Source: an uncultured Prevotellaceae bacterium (GTDB lineage: Bacteria; Bacteroidota; Bacteroidia; Bacteroidales; Muribaculaceae). From it: 45,090 nt of DNA. The translations under genes were made by a program, and so were the position numbers. The notes beneath the pieces were generated by a model, which was given only the letters and a program-made list of their open reading frames with translations, searched no databases and was not told where the DNA came from. The DNA lies in contig ONJS01000023.1 of assembly GCA_900318205.1 (NCBI GenBank), positions 1-45,090 on the forward strand. Direction: 5' to 3'. Within the stretch, counting starts at the first letter, position 1. Each line of letters begins with the position of its first letter. Shown in pieces: positions 36,701-41,826 of this stretch.

Positions 36701-37564
36701 TGTTTTCTTGTCATGGCCGTCATATTCCAGCGTCTGGGTCGGTACGATAACCCTATCATCGGCGCCAAGCACGGTCACTTTATAGATGCCTTTATACTGG
36801 TATTCTCCAGGCATGGTGCCGATTCCGTTGCGATGCTGCGGATTGCCCGTACCCAAGTCGCGCCAGTACTGGTCCTCATCAGGTAAGGGGATGCTGGTAT
36901 GGTCCATAAGCACCTGAACCTCACCGGGCTTTTCCCATGTGATGGTCGGTTCCGGCACACGGGTGTAGGCGGTGCTCACGTCTTTCTCATACCAGTAACT
37001 GATCTTCATGTCACGGTCCTTGGTAAAAAAGTTGTCCTGATGATAGTTAGACGTTCCAGAAATCACAATCGTTTTGATACCCTGGTCAATGGCCCTCTGA
37101 TGCAGGAATATGCGGAAACTCGCCCAAGTACCGTCAAATCCAGGACTCACAAGCACCGCGTAGGCCGTATTGTCATTTTCCAAGCGCACTGAGCCTGCAT
37201 TATTATGACCGATCTGAATCGAAGTTCCGTCGGCCATCAAGGCATAAACCTTATACTCCGTGCTCTTGTATTCAAAGTCCTTGGACTGCGAGGCATGGTA
37301 ACGGAACTTGATCATCATGCCGGGGCGGTCAGTCGTGAACCTCCCTCTATTCTCGCTGGAGAAGCCTGTGAACCTGCCCATTGCATCATACTCGCTGTCA
37401 CCGGTACACCAGCCGTAAGACTCGTTATCGGTCGACCAAGCCATGTACACATTGGCATAGTACAGTCCTCCGCCCGGGTCATCGTAATAACTCGACCGAG
37501 CATTTGCGCCCAGGCACATACACATCATGATGGCCAAGGCAAAATACATCCTTAATCTCTTCAT
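27770..37564 (-). CDS. Giant T9SS-secreted surface protein with LamG-like domains
   Basis: 3264 residues, signal peptide MKRLRMYFALAIMMCMCLGANA. Approximate layout: fibronectin-III-like segments (200-640); a carboxypeptidase-regulatory-like module (about 655-690, GVIAGRVTFETGTAVPNVQV); LamG/concanavalin-like domain 1 (720-900, with FTVQMWLSPDQ and YIDDVRLWSKALT); a second regulatory-like module (about 990-1050); a long central region with no assignment; LamG 2 (about 2190-2330, WKKVLTREEIL); LamG 3 (about 2385-2520, GDIDELRVWS); two repeats beginning near 2760 and 3075 (MNVIGQFYLND / MNVIAKVKFGD and INGECRG / INNQCRG), with GWNWISFYV and GWNWIGPFS segments between. The last 75 residues (VRVYSSGGAQLQHV, LSGYNYGVYLVEVV, ERVVLS) are a canonical type A T9SS signal. 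It is probably a surface carbohydrate- or protein-binding adhesin. Single gene, one-fifth of the window. Confidence 0.92.
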   Translation of the reverse strand: MKRLRMYFALAIMMCMCLGANARSSYYDDPGGGLYYANVYMAWSTDNESYGWCTGDSEYDAMGRFTGFSSENRGRFTTDRPGMMIKFRYHASQSKDFEYKSTEYKVYALMADGTSIQIGHNNAGSVRLENDNTAYAVLVSPGFDGTWASFRIFLHQRAIDQGIKTIVISGTSNYHQDNFFTKDRDMKISYWYEKDVSTAYTRVPEPTITWEKPGEVQVLMDHTSIPLPDEDQYWRDLGTGNPQHRNGIGTMPGEYQYKGIYKVTVLGADDRVIVPTQTLEYDGHDKKTVAIQVPMDKTFKVNVERSTAVKMRINYWNGGSSEYSTNWTITENLPGSETTTATFNNDKLNVSVDFNQVTGDLRLGWDDQADPKEGDFQIYRTTVDENGNFKSNRMKLGTTSRQYYIDGLEQGLEYGKRYRYEVFQLKQVWSDINIPTDPEPLTILDASEVWVSTTPVIPLTLVQDATVTDKVKIDWEFGGIPASDNMVKFAVNRITPDGTLENNYGTVDVDRRAGKASFEDTRPASNCDIYRYFVTTDLVDNKIHYSSDTIAAHVLEGSVVTSVTISKGDFKTGVRLTWRAKQVGTRPTTYDVKRRFIGDDEWITIYTTQGTATEYVYLDESAEPGRYYEYRVTAYGTDCDGTGNMVVSNYIEESGFGQATGVIAGRVTFETGTAVPNVQVMLDRTNDEQSTRDQFYSRRIYQGGLGVMWQPTLNYAQGLIAPEKAFTVQMWLSPDQTIRNASGSTVDYSKVLTFDGIGDLRLVPTETSGQYLLQWHMDSNEEALIVAPDTVSAGIFSHVTLRHDGTGKYDIILNGKSDVVSAQVSGDYAFTDHNGKAIIYFGGGDEDKIHGYSGYIDDVRLWSKALTNDEIARDRNRILSGREEGLKLYYPFDEGLTLYAYDNSYTNGAPNGNHPIINRNSLASTFIPTHDQLSLYGMTNANGEYIIRGIPFSGSGTGYTVRPVLGVHDFSPTSRTGFISANSLSLNGYDFTDVSSFTVSGTIRYSGTTVPVDSVMFFVDGTPCTRENKTIYSDANGEFTISVPIGEHYIEVKRNGHTFEGGGRYPQQEGERYDFRSETHLDFYDNTLVNFSGRVTGGAAQGSVPLGYGYSQNTIGKATIRLTMLDHPQRRINAIKRETGTTVEWVDNPERVDVPSAADAIHSTSWRGFNDPDEVKVVYITTDSLTGEFSAMLPPLRYAVESVKFDNNHGLETDEVFRNIPAINLTNPLDSVRPDTLWNELHTTYLPLYRCNKKLLLTYRSQPVFDVIQIGAAAGAFGNDTIMMGDDNDIALPIYHVDEGTGNVDYYYDYPLFLQHRNYRYKIKLYEPYRNYDRLAEGILYRDVMADSIITINNEMGNGVAVMANDTTIDGRTIYAGTIIEMQANQIKLDNKGEAIYEWTAGFPNLTAPYVRSMNIASVINGKSVNWLPNSLQGIVLGVVPTGNNFITAGPSYVDMVLRDPPGSGSSATWSVDTVKTAYTTKIHGLHQGTNIKFKYSTGFEVITSFGIGVASVTTAKILHDETITGGYELTSDWDNTRYTTYTNSHSVSTSSGGGYVGSDGDVFIGYSTNYIVGAANEVNLMLQDDGTYKLGNDRCVSMGEKFGTHFNYTQKYIEKTLIPNIKATRNSKFTHITDLSQMEENPVVPTYYTLLTEDNPNYGLSNDDEMWGDQANPTTEGPMPSYYFRTPKTYNGCDSVRWFNESIKLWRDQLELNEKDKVEAFQNESKYLKRNESFEFGDVVNASSITDSLRRSNQTLKVKSTLIWNSLGGFSANGTGVSIESAISAGHNYVMNDVDEQKFKEVFSYKFDDTNSEEAHTVDIFTSPRSWGPIFRTRAGQTRCPYEPEQRTKYYEAGRHILNYGTMKLDNPKISTPQRNITDIPAGHDANIEVWLTNESETQSQYNVVKLAMDPLSNPNGLVVLFNGLPLAQGSDIWIPYGQTVKLTLTIRQSDPSVLDYNDLKLRLMSTCQANNVMDEVSFSAHFVPAAPAVTLKLNKNILNYKAYRDNDGIIATISDIYRQFTGFKGIRLKYRFIGDDNWIVAHDWVNGDQYLDEGEETEFQSLIPSETPNINYTLQLPNIDGRYLVVAESYCTNGVVNVTPELEIIRDTRGPKLLGQVEPNTGIFTPADNIHLRFNEDIRESYLTKDDNFVITGVLNDAPVDHEVSLQLNGNEVSTEAYLPINDTDFSLSFWMKRQSGGTVLWHGTNDNFMALKVTDDGHAMLDMTGETFTSSGMIPVDKWVFVGMTYKNGASPVVNAFYAIEDEVVPLFDNIIVPPYVGEGRVSVGGEFHGAMHQLSIWKKVLTREEILENKMNNIPPYTPGIISYWKMNEGHGTIVRDYARSRNMIMETEQWNIDNVNLAAHLDGQTSLKADISRMDSRSTDSYLIEMWFRGEPDANHEATLFSIVNNIWLGFNEAGGLELRTFGQWQQSSLISDGTRYLLSDVNYSDGYWHHLAFNVRRGLSTVAYVDGKAVKTMAEQLIPAPQGDYLYIGSTRRTVDDEEVDARFFTGDIDELRVWSIAADATTVTSGRYAMIDTAKVVGLVGYFPMQRALLDANGNIVHEFSLVNKMLPSTALTPTHLAPTQALTAPALKSAPDEQNIDFDFTASNNEIYITLRELPSRLHGNQINVRVKNVKDNCDNLSENISWSAVANYNSIEWEDNDIQFEVDRLKEFTFFNWIKNNSSTSTSFAISGAPRWVKVSPSEGTIGVNSDASISFTVEAGSPVGKHDLVIYACDEDGIYTPLHVSLDIKGNEPSWSVDINNYESTMNVIGQFYLNDKIDQNSNTKVAAFINGECRGIASPSLLASRGAYFVNMTIYGTEESIAPEPIVFKIYSGEEGVVYNNVTTIVGSLMRPLNFQPNALIGTYDEPVKWIVDDEIEQTIDFKKGWNWISFYVDPYVKPMGPEQAFGHDWAYERINSKNDGFSVCDSTEWIGTLTELHAGNMYKVRVNRDVTAHIQGTYIDPSVTSQQIVSGWNWIGPFSIYNLTISEAFADLDPVKGDYIKNKERISIYNGRFWDGTLTAIIPGEGYYYFNNGSDKTFRYPSGKGTENAPMRQPGQSQWYPFTPEDHHNYSDNMNVIAKVKFGDTLVDTVAIGAFINNQCRGVVRAINGTYFLTVAANADESGNQVDFRTLIDGQVLVANNPVTFTSDRLIGDLDEPYVITFGTSGVDDMAMRTASILVAPTLTSGNVNITATAPLADVRVYSSGGAQLQHVKANGGQSLTIDLSGYNYGVYLVEVVTESGERHVERVVLSPTATN

Positions 37565-37645
37565 CGCTTTATTTGATTATTGGTTATAGATGGCATAATA
37601 ATACAGCCCTATATAGAGAAACTGCAAAAGTTTGGGTTTGAAACG

Positions 37646-37653
37646 CAAAAGTA
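37646..37653 (-). promoter_or_regulatory. -7 box of the giant surface-protein gene
   Basis: TACTTTTG on the minus strand about 80 nt before the start at 37564; no clear -33. The region 37654-37800 is AT-rich, with no gene seen. Confidence 0.45.
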
Positions 37654-37905
37654 CTTTTATTTTTTTACACCGCAAGGTTTTTTTCGGATAATCCGTAATT
37701 CAATTCATCTTTTAGGTATAAATAAGGCAAGACATGGATAAAAAAAAAGCATAAAAAAGAGGGGAAAACCACATGCCAGGAACTAGGAACCCAATGAATG
37801 ACCCAGTGATGACTTTTTGGTAAATAATTGTAAACAAATCGTTTAATTTTACAAAATAAGCTATGGATTTTAGCATTTTATCGCATTAAATCAAATAATC
37901 CGTTG

Positions 37906-37913
37906 TAACTTTG
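37906..37913 (+). promoter_or_regulatory. -7 box of serpin 1
   Basis: TAACTTTG. The region from about 37800 to the ATG is similar to 41665-41826 ahead of serpin 2, including GTTGTAACTTTGC, CGTTTTTATCAACCT and TTTGACTGA. This shows that the promoter and leader were duplicated with the gene. Confidence 0.65.
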
Positions 37914-37960
37914 CCAACGAGAGATTATCCGTTTTTATCAACCTAATTATTTTGACTGAC

Positions 37961-39643
37961 ATGAAACGAACTTGGAAATTTGGCGCAATGGCTGCCTTGG
38001 TGCTGATGAGCAGCCTACTGACATTCGCCAATGACAGCGCACCGACCGCAACTCAAGACAAGATAACTGAAGGCAACAATGATTTTGCTTGCAACCTGTT
38101 CCGCTCCATCTACGGGCAAAAGCATGGCAATCGCAGCTTCATCATGTCTCCCATTAGTGTGAGCTATGTGCTAGGCATGCTTAACGAGGGTGCTGAAGGC
38201 CAGACGCAGCGCCAGATTACCGATGTGCTTGGACTGGATGGCTCGGCACGAGAGATCAGCCAGCACTTCAAGAAGATAATGGATGTAGCCTCAGGTGTTG
38301 ACTCAACGGTGACGATAAAAATCGCTAACAGCATCAACATCAACTCGGCTTGGAACTACAGCCTTATCCCCAAGTATAAGACGGACATGCAGGAATATTA
38401 CAATGCCCAAATCGATGCGTTTGACTTCGGCAATAGCAGGAATGTGGAGATCATCAACAACTGGTGCAAAATCCACACCGACGGTATGATACCCCATATT
38501 CTTGACATGCTCGAACCCCAAGTCGCCATGTATCTGCTCAACGCTGTCTATTTCAAGGCCTCGTGGGCCAACAAATTTGACCCCAAGAATACCCGCAACA
38601 AGATTTTCACAAAACAGGACGGCACTATTCTTGAGCATAAGATGATGCACGTTTCTATTAAAGGAGTCGCTTACGGCTCCAACAATTTGTGTAAGATGCT
38701 ATCCCTGCCCTATGGCAACGGCAGCTACAGCATGATTGTGTTGCTGCCCCACGAGGGCAAGACCATCGGCGACATTATCCAAAACCTCTCGGCGCAACAA
38801 CTGGAGAAGCAACGAACCCAGGAAATGACTAATCACAATGTGGATATCCTGATGCCCCGTTTCACCAGCGAAAACGAAATCGAACTTGAGGAAATCCTCT
38901 CGTCAATGGGCATGCCGCGGGCATTCAATCCCCGCGCCGCTGAATTCTCCAATATGGTCAAAGGTCAAGAACTCTGGGTCTCGATGATGAAGCAGAAGGC
39001 TAAAATCGAGGTTAATGAAAAGGGAACCAAGGCTGCTGCCGTTACTGTTACAGGGATGATGGCAAAATCATTGAATCCCAACCGCACAATATGGGAGGAA
39101 TTCCACGCTACACGCCCATTTGTATATTACATCGTCGATAACAGCACGGGCACGATTTATTTCATGGGCACCTATTGCGGTGAAGAAGGCGTAGCCATTC
39201 CCACCGAAGTGAAGATAGATGTAGATAATTTTGACAGCGATGATGCCGTTGAAGTCCTCCCGGAAGTGTTGGTGAATTGTTTCGGCAGAACACGTGGAGA
39301 CAAACCCCACCCTGAATTGTCAATTAATCACAAGGGCTACTCCGTTGAACATAAACCCCAGTTCCCTGGTGGCGATGATGCCCTGATGAAATATCTCCAG
39401 TCACACATCAACTATCCGCCCAGGGCTGCCGAGAACATGGTTGATGGAAGGGTCATTGTGCAATTTCTTGTTGACAAGACGACTGGAAAGGTCGGTGAGG
39501 TAAAGGTTGTCCAGTCAGCGGACGAATACCTCGACAAAGAAGCCACCCGCGTCGTGAAGTCCTTGCGCAATTTCACCCCAGGCAGCCACAATGGCAAGCC
39601 CGTCGATGTGTGGTACGTGCTCCCAGTGACGTTCACAATGTGA
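37961..39643 (+). CDS. Secreted serpin fused to a TonB C-terminal domain (serpin 1)
   Basis: 560 residues from the ATG at 37961; a TTG 9 nt upstream is unlikely. Signal peptide MKRTWKFGAMAALVLMSSLLTFA. The serpin domain (about 30-400) has NDFACNLFRSIYG, SFIMSPISVSYVLGML, YLLNAVYFKASWANKF and YSMIVLLPHEGKT. The hinge of the reactive-centre loop is EKGTKAAAVTVT (Glu353 = P17), the inhibitory consensus; counting 16 residues places P1 at Lys369 and P1' at Ser370. The s4B end is RPFVYYIVDNSTGTIYFMGTYC. After a linker (about 405-460), residues 466-560 are a TonB_C domain (FPGGDDALMKYL, NYPPRAAENMVDGRVIVQFLVD, VVQSADEYLDKEATRVV, PVTF). It probably inhibits trypsin-like serine proteases outside the cell or in the periplasm; the TonB_C role is unknown. 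Confidence 0.92.
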   Translation: MKRTWKFGAMAALVLMSSLLTFANDSAPTATQDKITEGNNDFACNLFRSIYGQKHGNRSFIMSPISVSYVLGMLNEGAEGQTQRQITDVLGLDGSAREISQHFKKIMDVASGVDSTVTIKIANSININSAWNYSLIPKYKTDMQEYYNAQIDAFDFGNSRNVEIINNWCKIHTDGMIPHILDMLEPQVAMYLLNAVYFKASWANKFDPKNTRNKIFTKQDGTILEHKMMHVSIKGVAYGSNNLCKMLSLPYGNGSYSMIVLLPHEGKTIGDIIQNLSAQQLEKQRTQEMTNHNVDILMPRFTSENEIELEEILSSMGMPRAFNPRAAEFSNMVKGQELWVSMMKQKAKIEVNEKGTKAAAVTVTGMMAKSLNPNRTIWEEFHATRPFVYYIVDNSTGTIYFMGTYCGEEGVAIPTEVKIDVDNFDSDDAVEVLPEVLVNCFGRTRGDKPHPELSINHKGYSVEHKPQFPGGDDALMKYLQSHINYPPRAAENMVDGRVIVQFLVDKTTGKVGEVKVVQSADEYLDKEATRVVKSLRNFTPGSHNGKPVDVWYVLPVTFTM

Positions 39644-39671
39644 CATCAAGGGGGGCGGTCCCTTTGATGTC
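39642..39671 (+). terminator. Hairpin overlapping the serpin 1 stop codon
   Basis: GACATCAAGGGG pairs with TCCCTTTGATGTC (one G-T pair, loop about 5 nt) and begins inside the TGA stop. No long T-tract follows. Hairpins with the same ACATCAA/TTGATGT arms follow serpin 2 (43502-43525) and precede it at 41348-41376. Confidence 0.65.
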
Positions 39672-39715
39672 AAAAGCCAACAAAATAGGTTCAATTTCAA
39701 TGCCTAAATAATTAG

Positions 39716-39723
39716 TATTTTTG
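39716..39723 (+). promoter_or_regulatory. -7 box of the endonuclease/phosphatase-family gene
   Basis: TATTTTTG, 28 nt before the ATG at 39751; no TTTG at -33. Confidence 0.45.
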
Positions 39724-39750
39724 CGCATTCTAACCAGTACTTCATTCACT

Positions 39751-40530
39751 ATGAGATTACGTCATATACTTCTGATATCGGCATGGCTGCTGGCATGTGC
39801 AGCCTCGGCTCAAGGTCACAACGACACCATCAGGGTCATGACCTTTAACATCCATGCCGGTCATGATGCCAGTCTGCAGCAGTTAGGGCAGTTCATCAAG
39901 CGATACCAGCCCGACTTTGTCGCGCTGCAGGAAGTGGACCACAATACCCGGCGCACCAATTGTCCCCATCAGAATGATCGCGATTTCATCACCGAGTTGG
40001 CCTACTACAGCGGTATGCAAGGGTTGTTCGGGCCCACCATCAAGTTCAGCGGAGGTTATTACGGCATCGGCCTGCTCACGAGGCATCAGTTCGTCGATGT
40101 CCACAACATCAAGTTGCCGCATCCCGTCGACCGCATGGAGCAGCGGGGCATGCTTCAGGGAACTTTCATCCTTGCCGATGGCGATACCATCACGTTCGCG
40201 TGCACCCATCTTGAAGCCTTCGACAGTGTCAGCCGGGCCGCCCAGGCTCAGTTCATTCTCGACCATTTTTCCGGTTCTATGCGTCCCGCAATATTAGCCG
40301 GTGACTTCAATGCCTCGCCAGACGACCCGGTCATTGGGCAACTCATGAACCAGTGGCTTGACTGCACAACGGGCGATTTCACATTCAGCGTCAACTCCCC
40401 CAGTGAGAAGATTGACTACATCCTCGCCCAGCCCAAAGGGGCCTGGCACACCATTGAGTCGCAGGTCATACCGGTCGAACTAAGCGACCACTACCCAGTC
40501 ATCGCAACTCTAATCCTCACCCACGACTAA
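39751..40530 (+). CDS. Secreted endonuclease/exonuclease/phosphatase (EEP) family protein
   Basis: 259 residues from the ATG at 39751, with signal peptide MRLRHILLISAWLLACAASA; the frame from 39721 is not needed. EEP motifs in order: MTFNIHAG (Asn33), ALQEVD (Glu61), a THLEAFD strand, AGDFNASPDD (about 184-193) and LSDHYPV (Asp246, His247). All catalytic residues for Mg-dependent phosphodiester cleavage are present. The family covers nucleases, sphingomyelinases and inositol phosphatases; the export signal favours an extracellular DNase or lipid phosphatase. It lies between the two serpins without a clear functional link. Confidence 0.9.
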   Translation: MRLRHILLISAWLLACAASAQGHNDTIRVMTFNIHAGHDASLQQLGQFIKRYQPDFVALQEVDHNTRRTNCPHQNDRDFITELAYYSGMQGLFGPTIKFSGGYYGIGLLTRHQFVDVHNIKLPHPVDRMEQRGMLQGTFILADGDTITFACTHLEAFDSVSRAAQAQFILDHFSGSMRPAILAGDFNASPDDPVIGQLMNQWLDCTTGDFTFSVNSPSEKIDYILAQPKGAWHTIESQVIPVELSDHYPVIATLILTHD

Positions 40531-40548
40531 CAACATCCACCCCCGCCG

Positions 40549-40610
40549 ACTACGCACCTCCAGACAGACACTGAACGGCGCAAAAAGGGGGAGCGCAGGC
40601 TCCCCCAAAA
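40549..40610 (-). terminator. Partial copy of the serpin-tail element with GGGGGAGC hairpin
   Basis: A stem GGGGGAGC/GCTCCCCC (40587-40594 with 40599-40606) is preceded by AAAAA, so on the minus strand it is followed by TTTTT and can stop transcripts of the gene at 40827. The sequence 'acggcgcaaaaagggggagcgca' matches the ends of the two larger elements at 41346-41625 and 43499-43771. The rest of 40611-40826 shows no gene. Confidence 0.7.
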
Positions 40611-40826
40611 GCAATTGACGATGCGGCATACTGCTGTCATTGTACGAGGCACTGCCGCAAGCGCTTCCCAATATACTACGCCTTGGTTATACGACTCACT
40701 GAGTTTTTAGAATCCAGAATTTAAAAAAAATAATTGCAGCATCATGAGCGAATGAGTATGGTGATGAATAGTCAGAGAAAGAATATCTGAAAACTGTAGA
40801 GGTAAATCAAAAGGATGGGGGCTTCA

Positions 40827-41243
40827 CTACCGTTTGAAATCGTGCCCACAACTATTACAATGGCAATCCTCTTCATCATATTCCTGGAAATAGAAGTGAG
40901 CCGCAAGTGCTGAATCGAAAATATACCACAACCATTTTGGGCCATGCGGATGATGAACTTTTGTACGCGTTACATCTTCAGAACCACATTTGGGGCACCA
41001 AGGATTCTCTTCGTCTCTTGCTTTGCTGAATTGCTCAAAAACTCCTTTTGCTGTAGTGTAATCTTTCTCATCAACATATAATGCGAAACAAGAACCACTA
41101 TGATTAAGACTAACCAAGACATCATAGGTTTTTACCTCTTCTTGTACGACACAGTCAATGCCGCTTGCATCCAAATCTTGTTGTAATCTGGTAGCGGTCA
41201 TTTCATCATCAAAACAGGCTAATAATACTGGTTTCATACTCAT
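40827..41243 (-). CDS. DUF2007-like protein with C-terminal zinc ribbon
   Basis: 138 residues from the ATG at 41243 (MSMKPVLLACFDD); an ATG at 41237 is also possible, and the frame upstream to 41294 covers the promoter. The first 75 residues have the short beta-alpha-beta pattern of DUF2007 'putative signal-transducing' proteins (LLACFDDEMTATRLQQDLDASGIDCVVQ, FALYVDEKDYTTAKGVF). Then come CPKCG (about residue 84) and CNSCG near the end, forming a four-Cys zinc ribbon. Cytoplasmic, no signal peptide. Function unknown. Confidence 0.8.
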   Translation of the reverse strand: MSMKPVLLACFDDEMTATRLQQDLDASGIDCVVQEEVKTYDVLVSLNHSGSCFALYVDEKDYTTAKGVFEQFSKARDEENPWCPKCGSEDVTRTKVHHPHGPKWLWYIFDSALAAHFYFQEYDEEDCHCNSCGHDFKR

Positions 41244-41280
41244 AAGTTTTATGTTTTCGTTAGAGACTAACTGTTTTATG

Positions 41281-41288
41281 CAAAAATA
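41281..41288 (-). promoter_or_regulatory. -7 box of the zinc-ribbon gene
   Basis: TATTTTTG on the minus strand, about 40 nt upstream of the ATG; the nearest TTTG (41304-41307) leaves only a 15-nt spacer. Confidence 0.45.
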
Positions 41289-41345
41289 CAGCAAAAATCA
41301 TACCAAATAGCACTAAACTCATTAAAAAAACCGCGTCTTCTACCA

Positions 41346-41625
41346 CACACATCAAAGGGAGAGTTCTTTTGATGTGCTTTTGAGCAAGGAACTAATCTCA
41401 ATGAATTCAACTTGAATTTACGGCCCAAATCAACACACAAAACCCGCTGGAGTTCAGCGGGTTTTTGTTTTCCTGTGCGCCTGATAGGACTCAAGTTCGC
41501 GCCTCCCAAAACCCTTAAAAACCTCCCGACGCCTGATTGACAGTGTTTTCCAGCAAGCCGATGAGGCGTTTAAGGGCGCGGAAAGGCGCCCGACGGCGCA
41601 AAAAGGGGGAGCGCACGCTCCCCCC
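41346..41625 (+). repeat. Serpin-tail element, copy ahead of serpin 2
   Basis: Holds three hairpins: CACATCAAAGGGA/TTCTTTTGATGTG (41348-41376), a terminator AAAACCCGCTG/CAGCGGGTTTT with T-tract (41439-41471), and GGGGGAGC/GCTCCCCC (41605-41624). Its 41436-41625 part is about 90% identical by eye to 43571-43771 (for example 'cctgtgcgcctgata' and 'aacctcccgacgcctgat'). No gene is inside. Confidence 0.85.
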
Positions 41626-41772
41626 AAAATCACACCTTTTCAGTGCTTGTTCAAGTGAATTACCCATTAATGACCTTTTTGTTATTTAAATGACTGTAAA
41701 TCAATCTATTTAATTCCAAGAAATGACCTTCGAATGTTAGCATTTTTCGGTGTTATTTCAATAATCAGTTGT

Positions 41773-41780
41773 AACTTTGC
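41773..41780 (+). promoter_or_regulatory. -7 box of serpin 2
   Basis: TAACTTTG in the same context as the serpin 1 promoter, followed by the shared leader with CGTTTTTATCAACCT. Confidence 0.65.
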
Positions 41781-41826
41781 AGACGAGAGTTAACCCGTTT
41801 TTATCAACCTGAAAAATTTGACTGAT

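Noticed and set aside
37654-37900. Possible small gene or regulatory RNA between the giant gene and serpin 1
   Set aside because: Only AT-rich sequence with no frame and no stable hairpin beyond what base composition gives.
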